From positions 5,494 through 63,674 of the forward strand of contig DKQK01000003.1 of assembly GCA_002471665.1 (NCBI GenBank): a stretch of DNA of 58,181 nucleotides. The letters are read 5' to 3'. The notes under the pieces were generated by a model. That model was not told the origin of the DNA. It searched no databases and worked only from the letters and a program-made list of their open reading frames with translations. The stretch's first letter is position 1, and each line of letters starts with the position of its first letter. The position numbers and the translations under genes are program-made. This DNA comes from Gammaproteobacteria bacterium UBA7310 (GTDB lineage Bacteria > Pseudomonadota > Gammaproteobacteria > Pseudomonadales > Ketobacteraceae). This document shows, piece after piece, positions 15,833 through 23,629 of the stretch.

Positions 15833-16300
15833 ATGAGCAATGCCTACGAAACGCCGGCGGCGGAGGTCACTCAAGCGGCCGTTGAACATCAATACATGGG
15901 CTTCTGGATGCGGGTGTTGGCATCCATCATCGACAACATCTGGATGGGGATCGTTATCGCCATCGTCATGCTGGTGGTGTTGGTGGCGACCCCTCTGGAT
16001 GACGAAAGCACCCAATACATGATCACCAGCGGCATGGTGCAGCTGGTATTGCCGTTTATTCTGGTGGTGGCGCTGTGGGTGCGCTTTGCGTCAACCCCGG
16101 GCAAGATGGCGTTTAAGGGCAAGATTGTGGATGCCAATACCTTCGAGGAAGTGTCCGGCGGCCGCTTGGTGGTGCGTTATCTGGGGTATTTCGTTTCGAT
16201 CCTGCCGCTGGGTTTGGGCCTGTTCTGGATTGCCTGGGATAAGCGCAAGCAAGGCTTTCACGATAAGCTCGCTGGCACCGTGGTGATCATCGACCGCTAG
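15833..16300 (+). CDS. RDD-family integral membrane protein
   Basis: This 155-residue protein starts MSNAYETPAAEV after the ribosome site aaggaaa. It contains the RDD pattern FWMRVLASIIDNIWMG, then two hydrophobic segments (IAIVMLVVLVA and LVLPFILVVALWV), then TPGKMAFKGKIVDA, and a final membrane segment around YLGYFVSILPLGLGLFWIAWD with RKQGFHDKLAGT. These are the standard landmarks of the RDD family. Its function is not established, though some members are implicated in ion exchange. It stands alone between the FAH gene and a hypothetical gene. Confidence 0.88.
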   Translation: MSNAYETPAAEVTQAAVEHQYMGFWMRVLASIIDNIWMGIVIAIVMLVVLVATPLDDESTQYMITSGMVQLVLPFILVVALWVRFASTPGKMAFKGKIVDANTFEEVSGGRLVVRYLGYFVSILPLGLGLFWIAWDKRKQGFHDKLAGTVVIIDR

Positions 16301-16394
16301 TTTACCGGCTCCCGCGACCGGCTATACTGAATTCTTGACTGCAATCCGTCGGGTTGGTTTGCAGGGGGAATTTCCGTAATGACCAGAGGGCCAC

Positions 16395-16826
16395 ATGCTG
16401 ACATTGAAACTGCAAGAGACCATGAAAGGTTGGCTGGAGTTGAACGAAAGCCACCGCAAGGAAGCGTTTGCATTCACCATCGAGGTGACCTTCATGCGGC
16501 GGCTGCGGCCCTGGAAGCCACAGCCGTTTGTTGGCAGCGTCACTCTGCCGGCGCGCAACCTGACCACGGAAACCCATGGCTACTTCACCCTGAAACCCAT
16601 GGGGCCCCGTTATGAATTGCGCTTTGATCTACCGGGTATCGGCGCGGTGCAGGCCAGCGGTGAAAAATCCTATGATCTGATGAACCTGAAGGACTCCCTG
16701 ACCATGTGTCCGTTGACCCTGTTTCACAATGGCAGCGCCATCGGCTACATCGAGGTGGCCTATGAAGATTCCCTTCTGGCGTTTCCACTCAAGGCATTAC
16801 GCGTCACCAAATACGCCACAATCTAA
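16395..16826 (+). CDS. hypothetical protein, predicted beta-rich domain
   Basis: This 143-residue soluble protein has no signal peptide. It opens MLTLKLQETMKGWLELNES and ends AFPLKALRVTKYATI. The pattern of an ETMxGW start, a middle stretch GSVTLPARNL and an ending with a DSLLAFPLKALRVT-like strand recalls the beta-sandwich modules found beside GMC-type FAD oxidoreductases. That resemblance is by pattern only. Reading-frame length, GC usage like its neighbours and the absence of a better overlapping frame support a real gene. Confidence 0.6.
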   Translation: MLTLKLQETMKGWLELNESHRKEAFAFTIEVTFMRRLRPWKPQPFVGSVTLPARNLTTETHGYFTLKPMGPRYELRFDLPGIGAVQASGEKSYDLMNLKDSLTMCPLTLFHNGSAIGYIEVAYEDSLLAFPLKALRVTKYATI

Positions 16827-16857
16827 AAACAGGCCATAAGCCCGGGTGGCCGCCCCT

Positions 16858-17505
16858 CTACAAATAGCGGTTCAGCCGCTCACCGGCAGCGCTGTTGTTC
16901 TGGCGAATCTGAAACACCGCCGAACCAAACCACTGATCCGTCATCACCGGCCCCAGCACCTCGCAACAGGCCACGTAAATGACCGTGAAAAAATCCTGTA
17001 ATGCGCGGTCATCAAAGCGTGCCAGATACTGTGGGTTGTCGGAAATAAGATACTGCGCCAGCAGATCGTAGCTGCCGTTCACAAAACGTTTGGCCAATTG
17101 TTTGGCCAACTGTTCATGCAGTTGCTTCCGTTGACCGGCGGAGGCTTTTCTCATCAGCTCCGAAATCAGGGTATGCAGCGCCATCTGGTCTGCGGAGGGC
17201 TGCAGGTCGAATACCTCACTGGCGGACCTGGCCTGGGCCCGTTGCAGCATCGGCATGGGGTCGGGAGCCAGGTCACTGGAACGGCGCACCAGCACTTCCA
17301 TCAACCGTCGCCGGATCTGCCGCGTGTCCATGGTCTGCTCGAACAGGTGATTGATGCGGGTTAGGTATTCGTGAATGGCAATGGAGGGTTTGCCTTTGTG
17401 GTGTTCCTCGAACACCAGCAGCGCCTCCACCATCTTTTCCTCATCCAGCCATTCCTGCAGAACCGTATAAATGGCGCGCCGTTGCAGTACGTGTTGTTGA
17501 TCCAT
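16858..17505 (-). CDS. hypothetical helical protein downstream of amt
   Basis: This 215-residue, mostly helical, soluble protein begins MDQQHVLQRRAIYTVLQEWLD. Charged helices dominate, including AGQRKQLHEQLAKQLAKRF. I recognise no family. The start at 17505 has GGAGAAGGA upstream and lies ten bases after the amt stop codon, so it is co-transcribed with amt. That slot usually holds glnK or another regulator, so a role linked to ammonium transport is possible but not shown. Confidence 0.7.
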   Translation of the reverse strand: MDQQHVLQRRAIYTVLQEWLDEEKMVEALLVFEEHHKGKPSIAIHEYLTRINHLFEQTMDTRQIRRRLMEVLVRRSSDLAPDPMPMLQRAQARSASEVFDLQPSADQMALHTLISELMRKASAGQRKQLHEQLAKQLAKRFVNGSYDLLAQYLISDNPQYLARFDDRALQDFFTVIYVACCEVLGPVMTDQWFGSAVFQIRQNNSAAGERLNRYL

Positions 17506-17515
17506 GGTCCTTCTC

Positions 17516-18802
17516 CTATCCCGCCAGCGGTTTGTGTAACGGCAGGCGATCAAATTCGGGATAACCGCGCTCAGCGTGCTCGCTGTAATCCAGGCCCCGT
17601 TGTTGATCCAGGTGAGAAGCCCGCAACCCGATCAATTTATCCAATAACCAATAGGTGAGAAACGCAGCGGGAAAGGCCCAGAGAAAGGCCACCACACACC
17701 CCACCGCCTGTATGCCCAGTTGCTGCAGGTTGAACAGGTCACCCTCCATAAAGAATCCGGCGGCCAGGGTACCCCACACCCCGGCAAAGCCGTGGACCGG
17801 GATGGCGCCCACCGCATCATCCAGTTGCAGTAACTCCAGCAGGTAACTTCCCAGAATCACCAACACGCCGCCCAGCAGGCCGGTGATCACGGCATAGGTG
17901 GGGGACATGGTGGCGCAGCCGGCGGTAATGGCCACCAGTCCGCCCAGGCTGCCATTGATGGTATGGGTAAGCAGCACTGGCTTGCGCATCAGGGTTTGCG
18001 CCAGGAAGGTGCCCACCGCCCCGGCGCAGGCGGCCAGGTGAGTGTTGAGGGCGATTTTGCCCAGGCTGCTGTCGGCCTGCAGGGTGCTGCCGGCGTTAAA
18101 GCCGAACCAGCCCAGCCACAGAATAAAGCCGCCCAGTGCCACGTTATTCAGGTTGTGGCCGGGTATCAACCGGGCCACCCCGGTTACCGGATCAAAGCGG
18201 CCCAGCCGTGGCCCAACCACCATAATACCGGCCAACGCGCACCAGGCCCCCACCGAGTGCACAACAGTGGAGCCGGCAAAATCCACAAAGCCCAGCTCCG
18301 AGAGCCAGCCTTTACCGCCGAAAAATCCGCCCCATACCCAGCTGCCGAAGATCGGATAGATCAGGCCGGTGATAACAAGCGCTCCCACCAGATAACCGGA
18401 ATAGCGGGTACGTTCCGCCATGGCACCACTGGCAATGGTGGTGGCGGTGGCGGCGAACATGATCTGGAACAGCAGAAAGGTGTAGGACCATTCGTCGGTG
18501 AACTGGGGCAGCCAGTGGCTGGCGCCAAAGAAACCGGTTTCGTTGATGCCGAACATGATGCCGAAGCCCAGAGCCCAGAACACCATGCTGCCCAGACACA
18601 CGTCCATGTAGTTTTTCATGACCACATTGACCGCGTTTTTACTGCGGGACATGCCGCTTTCCAATAATGCGAAGCCGGTTTGCATGAAGAAGACCAGCGC
18701 GGCTGCCACCACCAGCCAGACGGTGTTGACCGGTTCATCGCCGACCGCAGCCTGGGTGTTGGCGGGCAAAAGTACGAGCAAAAACAGAGCGAGCTGTTTC
18801 AT
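17516..18802 (-). CDS. amt: ammonium transporter Amt/MEP/Rh family
   Basis: This 428-residue channel has a signal-like first segment (MKQLALFLLVLLPANTQA) and eleven membrane helices. Family landmarks are TGFALLESGMSRSKNAVNV, DFAGSTVVHSVGAWCALAG, GFNAGSTL, the pore histidine region LLTHTINGSLGGLVAITAGC, and DDAVGAIPVHGFAGVWGTLAAG. The C-terminus DYSEHAERGYPEF is the usual cytoplasmic tail contacted by GlnK. ATG 18802 is preferred because GAGG lies nine bases before it. A good sigma-54 promoter lies 65 bases upstream, which predicts induction by nitrogen limitation. No glnK is adjacent. Confidence 0.97.
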   Translation of the reverse strand: MKQLALFLLVLLPANTQAAVGDEPVNTVWLVVAAALVFFMQTGFALLESGMSRSKNAVNVVMKNYMDVCLGSMVFWALGFGIMFGINETGFFGASHWLPQFTDEWSYTFLLFQIMFAATATTIASGAMAERTRYSGYLVGALVITGLIYPIFGSWVWGGFFGGKGWLSELGFVDFAGSTVVHSVGAWCALAGIMVVGPRLGRFDPVTGVARLIPGHNLNNVALGGFILWLGWFGFNAGSTLQADSSLGKIALNTHLAACAGAVGTFLAQTLMRKPVLLTHTINGSLGGLVAITAGCATMSPTYAVITGLLGGVLVILGSYLLELLQLDDAVGAIPVHGFAGVWGTLAAGFFMEGDLFNLQQLGIQAVGCVVAFLWAFPAAFLTYWLLDKLIGLRASHLDQQRGLDYSEHAERGYPEFDRLPLHKPLAG

Positions 18803-18866
18803 GGTTGAAACCTCAATCAGGCGTGGAATAAAAATCCAATAGCTTATTACCGAACGCCCTACGCAC

Positions 18867-18883
18867 AGCAATCTTTATGCCAG
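18867..18883 (-). promoter_or_regulatory. sigma-54 promoter of amt
   Basis: On the minus strand CTGGCATAAAGATTGCT has the GG and GC elements of a -24/-12 promoter at the required spacing (consensus TGGCAC-N5-TTGCW; one deviation). Transcription would begin near 18855, about 53 bases before the amt start. GGTGCA/TGCACC half-sites around 18955-18980, about 100 bases upstream, resemble NtrC half-sites. Confidence 0.75.
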
Positions 18884-19122
18884 TGGGCTTTCCCGCCGGA
18901 TCTTGGTAACCAGCTCGCAAAATTCGGTATATTGATACCAGAAGGTGTATGCAAAGGTGCATATATGGATGTGATGCACCAAATATTACCCATTTGCCAT
19001 TGGCCTCCAGGCTCATGCCGGTTGAGCGTTTTGGCCACCGCCGATGAGTGTCCAGGCCATCCCCATGCCCGGGCGGGTGTGATAGTTTCACTGCCGACTC
19101 GTCCGCAGTAAAAGAGGGAAAC

Positions 19123-19998
19123 ATGAAGAAGCGCATCAATGTACAGAAAGAAATCGAGCGGCTGGACCCGCAGGCCGATTGCCAACGCATTGTGTTTCTG
19201 ACCGCTTACCTGGAGTTTCCCTGGGATATGACCCGGGCGTTGGAGCTGGCGTTGTTCCGCACTTTTGCCGTTCCCAGTATTGCCAAGCTGCTGGATCAGA
19301 CCCGTGAATTCACGGATCACACCCTGCGGCGTTACGATGATACCGCCATCATCATCAACGAAATTCTGATTAACGGTTACGACTCTGAGCGCGGTATGGC
19401 GTTTCTGAAACGCATGAACCGCATGCACGGGCAATACGACATCAGTAATGATGATTTTCTCTACACTCTGTCCACGTTTGTGTTTGAACCGGTGCGTTGG
19501 ATAGAGCGCTTTGGCTGGCGTGATTTATACCCCAACGAGCGGCATGCGTTGTTTTATTTCTGGCGCGAGGTGGGGGTGCGTATGCGTATTCAGGACATAC
19601 CCGAAACCTACGCCGGGTTTGAGCAATTCAGTCTGGACTATGAACAAAAAACCTTTGCCAGTACCGAGGCCGGTAAACGGGTGGCCAGTGCCACCCGGGA
19701 TCTGCTGCTGAGTTTTTATCTGCCGCAGCCGTTGTGGAAAAAGGCCGAGCCCATGGTGTACGCGCTGATGGACGAACCTCTGCTGAAGGCAATGGATTAC
19801 CCCTTGCCCAGTGCCGGCACCCGGCGCCGGGTCGAGGCCCTGTTGCGGGTACGGGCCAAGTTGCTGCGCCTGTTGCCCAAAAACAAATACCCGCATTTGA
19901 ATACCCTGTTGCAGTATCCCACTCACCCTGATGGTTATTCGGTGGACGATATCGGGCCAAGATCGCTGCGGGAAAAATGGGCCAAATCCCGAGGCTGA
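19123..19998 (+). CDS. MpaB-like (DUF2236) oxygenase-family protein
   Basis: This 291-residue protein shows the pattern of the ER-bound oxygenase MpaB/latex-clearing family: FPWDMTRALELALFRTFAVP, RRYDDTAIIINEILING, LKRMNRMHGQYDISNDDFLY and WIERFGWRDLYPNE. Family members bind haem through conserved histidine and arginine residues and oxidise diverse substrates. The substrate here is unknown. ATG 19123 follows AGAGGG. An upstream ATG would add 25 residues of poor quality. The gene runs divergently from amt and converges with the next regulator, two bases apart. Confidence 0.78.
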   Translation: MKKRINVQKEIERLDPQADCQRIVFLTAYLEFPWDMTRALELALFRTFAVPSIAKLLDQTREFTDHTLRRYDDTAIIINEILINGYDSERGMAFLKRMNRMHGQYDISNDDFLYTLSTFVFEPVRWIERFGWRDLYPNERHALFYFWREVGVRMRIQDIPETYAGFEQFSLDYEQKTFASTEAGKRVASATRDLLLSFYLPQPLWKKAEPMVYALMDEPLLKAMDYPLPSAGTRRRVEALLRVRAKLLRLLPKNKYPHLNTLLQYPTHPDGYSVDDIGPRSLREKWAKSRG

Positions 19999-20000
19999 AA

Positions 20001-21566
20001 TCAGTCAAGTCCGGCCTTGCGCAGTGCCTGCAGATAGCCGTCAATCTGCTCCGGCCGTTTCAGATAAAACAGTTTTTCTTCCACAAAGGTCAGCGAGAAA
20101 TCCGGCAACTGGCGTTGAATGTGGGCCAGTAACCGGCGGGCCTCCCCGCTACGGCCCAACTGGACCAGTGCCACCACTTTATGGGACAGCGTCCAGTACT
20201 GGCAGTTGGGAATGTGGCTGGCACGTTCGGTCCACTGCAGGGCGAGTTCATAATCCCCCTTGAACAGCAGTGCCAGTGCTCCGTAGGTGAGGAAAGCCCA
20301 CAATTGAGGATCATTGGGGCTCAGTGCAATGGCGCGGGTAAAGCACTCCACCGCTTCGTCGTAGCGGCCTTCGTAGGCGAGGGAATCCCCCAAACCACAG
20401 TGGGCTGCGGCAAAGGTGGGGTTCAGTTCAATGGCCATGCGGTTACCGGTAATGGCGCCGTCGTATTCACGCCGGGCCAACATTACGCGGGCTTTTAAGG
20501 CGTAGAAGGTGGCGTTCTGCGGATCCAGCATCAGCGCCTGTTCGCAGGCGCTGAGCGCGGCATCCAGTGTTGCCTGGGTGGGCTTCACATCCCAGTACAC
20601 CATGCCCAGCACCAGGGCGTAGGCCCACCAGGCAAAGGCATCACCAAACTGCGGGTCCAGTTCCTGGCTGCGTAGCAACAGGCGCTGGGCTTCCAGGTTG
20701 TCAGCACCGGTGAACTTGAAAAAGTGATGAATACCCAGGTGATAACAATCCCAGGCCTGCAGGTTGGCCGGCCGGTTTTGCATCACCCGGTGGCGTTCGG
20801 CGTAGCCGATCTCCGGTTCTAACCTGGCTACCAGGGTTTCGGTGATTTCGTCCTGCAGTTCAAAGATATCCTCCAGCTCCCGATCATAGCGATCGGCCCA
20901 CAACTGGTGGCCACTGTGGGCGTCCATCAAATGCACGGTGACCCGCACCCGGTTGGCGGCGCGCTGCACGCTGCCTTCCACCACATAATCCGTGCCCAGT
21001 TGCGCCGCCAGATCGGCCAGGCTCAGGTTTTGTTGGCGCAGGCCGAAGGTGGTGTTGCGGGCTACCACGTTGATCCAGCGGTGTCTCGACAGGTGGGCAA
21101 TAATGTCACCGCTGATGCCGTCAGCAAGATAATCCTGTTCCGGTTGCCTACTGAGATTCGCCAGGGGCAAAATGGCAATGGTGGGCTTTTGGTTGCGTGA
21201 TCCGATGTCGGCTTCAGCGGAAGGCAGGTTGGTTCCAGGGGGCGCTGCATCTGATTCATCGCATCGTACTTCTGCCACAAAACGAAAACCCTTGCGGTGC
21301 ACGGTTTTGATGACCGCCTGGCTGCGGCCGTTGTCCCCCAGTAATTGCCGCAGACTTTTGATGCGGCTGCTGAGCGCAGCCTCCGACACAATGCGCCCTT
21401 TCCAAATGCACCCGTAGATTTCGTCCTTGCTCACCATCCGCTGCCGCTGTTCCAGCAGCAGTGTCAGCAATTCAATCACCTGAGGTTCCGCCGCCAAACG
21501 AGTCTCGTTGCGGTAAAGTTCAAACCGATCCGTATCCAGCAGGAATTCCAGAAAGTGATAGCGCAT
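20001..21566 (-). CDS. winged-helix (OmpR/CadC-type) regulator with TPR repeats
   Basis: This 521-residue protein begins with an OmpR/PhoB-type winged helix (about 1-100, with GRIVSEAALSSRIKSLRQLLGDNG and VHRKGFRFVAEV). A domain of the kind found in adenylate-cyclase-like TolB/FlgO modules follows (about 130-270, AILPLANLSRQPEQDYLADG). At least four tetratricopeptide units come next (about 280-480, for example HCGLGDSLAYEGRYDEAVECF). No membrane helix is evident, so unlike CadC it is probably soluble. It is divergent from the DsrE - decarboxylase - cysteine synthase genes across 154 bp and may control them. Confidence 0.85.
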   Translation of the reverse strand: MRYHFLEFLLDTDRFELYRNETRLAAEPQVIELLTLLLEQRQRMVSKDEIYGCIWKGRIVSEAALSSRIKSLRQLLGDNGRSQAVIKTVHRKGFRFVAEVRCDESDAAPPGTNLPSAEADIGSRNQKPTIAILPLANLSRQPEQDYLADGISGDIIAHLSRHRWINVVARNTTFGLRQQNLSLADLAAQLGTDYVVEGSVQRAANRVRVTVHLMDAHSGHQLWADRYDRELEDIFELQDEITETLVARLEPEIGYAERHRVMQNRPANLQAWDCYHLGIHHFFKFTGADNLEAQRLLLRSQELDPQFGDAFAWWAYALVLGMVYWDVKPTQATLDAALSACEQALMLDPQNATFYALKARVMLARREYDGAITGNRMAIELNPTFAAAHCGLGDSLAYEGRYDEAVECFTRAIALSPNDPQLWAFLTYGALALLFKGDYELALQWTERASHIPNCQYWTLSHKVVALVQLGRSGEARRLLAHIQRQLPDFSLTFVEEKLFYLKRPEQIDGYLQALRKAGLD

Positions 21567-21720
21567 GGCATTAATTGATTCTTTATTGATCAGGAATCGG
21601 CAATCTTCAGGGTTTCTCCAGATTTAAACCAGATCTCCTGCAAGCGCCCCGGGCCGTGCTTCCGTAACCTGTGCAGCGTGGAAGACACATGACTATCTAA
21701 CAAATCATGAGGAAGCATAC

Positions 21721-22077
21721 ATGTCAGCCAAATATTTGATCAACTGTCAGGACGGTTTTAATAGCCCAGAGCGCGCCACCATTGCCTTCATTCTTGCGGT
21801 CAGCGCCTCCAAACAGGCGGAAGTTGCTGTGTTCGCCACGGCGGATGCCGCCGCGCTCTGCGTTCAGGGCGCGGCCCAGGGTGTGCAGGCGGAGGGGTAT
21901 GAAGCACTGGCTGCCCTGATGTCGGACTTTATTGCCAACGGGGGCCGCATCTGGCTGTGCCCTGCCTGCGCCAAAGCCAAGAACATTACGCCGGGGGATC
22001 TGGCCGAGGGGGTGGAGATCGCCGGTGCACCACGCACCATGGCCTTTCTGGAAAGCGGTGCACGTTTGCTGGCATAA
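21721..22077 (+). CDS. DsrE-family sulfur-relay-like protein
   Basis: This 118-residue protein starts MSAKYLINCQDGFNSPERATIAF, then has a DsrE-fold body with ANGGRIWLCPACAKAKNI. The CPAC pair lies in the loop where DsrE/TusD-type proteins carry the persulfide-binding cysteine. It resembles the stand-alone DsrE proteins of unknown substrate rather than TusD. It is the first gene of a cluster with a PLP decarboxylase and a cysteine synthase-glutaredoxin fusion, which strengthens a sulfur connection. Confidence 0.8.
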   Translation: MSAKYLINCQDGFNSPERATIAFILAVSASKQAEVAVFATADAAALCVQGAAQGVQAEGYEALAALMSDFIANGGRIWLCPACAKAKNITPGDLAEGVEIAGAPRTMAFLESGARLLA

Positions 22078-22101
22078 CCGTAACAGAGCAGGAATGGCGT
22101 T

Positions 22102-23613
22102 ATGAGTGATCAGGCAGAGTGTGGGGCACTGAGCCCGGCCCTGGCACAATTGGGTGAATATCTGGATCGGTTCAGCACTGGCTTACACGGGGATGCCGGT
22201 TTGCGCCGCCGCCATTGGCAAAAGGTGTTGCAGCGGCCACTGCCGGTGGACGGTATCGGGCTGGATAAGGTGCTGTGGGAGCTGGGTGAGCAGGTGATTC
22301 CAAACGGGTCTGCCATTCCATTGCCGGGATTCACCTCGTTTATTACCACCGGCGCCACTAATGCCGGGGTGCTGGCGGCCCTGGCAGCCATGGTGGCGGC
22401 ACCACAGCGGATCGGGCTCACTGCCTTTCAGGAACTGGAAGAGCTGTCCCTGGATTGGCTGGTGGCGCTGTTCCGGTTGCCGGCGGAAATGAAAGGCATC
22501 TACAGCAGTGGTGGCTCTACCGCCAACCTGTTGGCCCTGGGTGCGGCCCGGCAACAGGCGTTCGAGCGCCGTGGCCACGATTGCGGCCGTGACGGGGTGC
22601 CGGCTGGCGGACGGCTGTTTGCCACGGCCGCCAGTCATCGTACCATCCACCGGGCAGCGGCGGTGTTGGGGCTGGGGCGTGAAGCGGTCATCACCGTCGA
22701 TTGCGATGCGCAGGGGCGTATGTGTCCCCGGGCGTTGGCCCGGCAAATTGAAGGCGTTGTCAGCGCGGGCCTGGTGCCGGTGGCGGTGGTCGCCAATGCC
22801 GGTACCACGGCCACCGGTGCAATCGACCCCCTGGCGGAGATCGCCGTGCTGACCTCACGCTTTAACATCTGGTTGCATGTGGATGGGGCCTACGGGTTAC
22901 CGGGTATTCTGGATGAACGGGTTCGCCCCCGGTACGCCGGCATTGAGCAGGCGGATTCAGTGGTGGTGGACCCCCATAAATGGCTGGGGGCGCCGGTGGG
23001 GATCGGAGCTACCCTGGTGAAGGATCGGGGCTTGTTGCAGCGGGCGTTTACACAGGGAGCGGCGGACTACCTGGAAGGCTCGTTTTGCGGGGCGGATGCG
23101 GAACAGGCCTCACCCAGCAGTGGCTTTGTGCACTCGCTGGATGCCCTGGGTATTCCGTACAGTGATTTCGGGGTGGAATTGTCTGCCCCACCCCGGGGGG
23201 TGGTGGTGTGGGCATTGCTGCGCGAAATTGGTGCCCAGGGACTGGCGCAGCGCATCCGCCGTCACAATGATATGGCCCGCAGTCTGGCGGAACGGGTGCA
23301 GGCGCACCCCCGCTTGCAGTTACTGCAGGCCCCCACCCTGTCCATCTGCTGCTTTCGCTATCAGGTGGCGGGTTGTACCGACCTCAACCGCTTGAACCGG
23401 CAATTGCACCGGCGCCTGATACAGGATGGCCGCAGCTTGCCCAGTACCGCAGTTGTGGACGGCAAACTGGCGCTTCGCCCCTGTTTCATCGGTGCCCGTA
23501 CCGATTGGGCACAGGTGGATGATCTGGTGCAGGACGTAATCCGCATCGGTGACGAATTATGGGCACACAGCAATAGCCGGGGCACGTCAACAGTCGACGT
23601 TAAAGGAACCTGA
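22102..23613 (+). CDS. PLP-dependent group II amino acid decarboxylase
   Basis: This 503-residue aspartate-aminotransferase-fold decarboxylase has the PLP lysine in VVDPHKWLGAPVG, a histidine stacked on the cofactor in ATAASHRTIHRA, and HVDGAYGLPG. The family includes glutamate, aromatic amino acid, aspartate, cysteine-sulfinate and diaminobutyrate decarboxylases. The N-terminal YSSGGSTANLLALGAAR loop fits the general family but does not fix the substrate. Being flanked by DsrE and cysteine synthase genes suggests a sulfur amino acid such as cysteine sulfinate or cysteate. It starts 24 bases after the DsrE gene. Confidence 0.87.
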   Translation: MSDQAECGALSPALAQLGEYLDRFSTGLHGDAGLRRRHWQKVLQRPLPVDGIGLDKVLWELGEQVIPNGSAIPLPGFTSFITTGATNAGVLAALAAMVAAPQRIGLTAFQELEELSLDWLVALFRLPAEMKGIYSSGGSTANLLALGAARQQAFERRGHDCGRDGVPAGGRLFATAASHRTIHRAAAVLGLGREAVITVDCDAQGRMCPRALARQIEGVVSAGLVPVAVVANAGTTATGAIDPLAEIAVLTSRFNIWLHVDGAYGLPGILDERVRPRYAGIEQADSVVVDPHKWLGAPVGIGATLVKDRGLLQRAFTQGAADYLEGSFCGADAEQASPSSGFVHSLDALGIPYSDFGVELSAPPRGVVVWALLREIGAQGLAQRIRRHNDMARSLAERVQAHPRLQLLQAPTLSICCFRYQVAGCTDLNRLNRQLHRRLIQDGRSLPSTAVVDGKLALRPCFIGARTDWAQVDDLVQDVIRIGDELWAHSNSRGTSTVDVKGT

Positions 23614-23629
23614 TCGAGGAACTTGAACC

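Noticed and set aside
16858..17505. glnK (PII) downstream of amt
   Set aside because: The protein is twice the size of PII, lacks the T-loop and is all helical.
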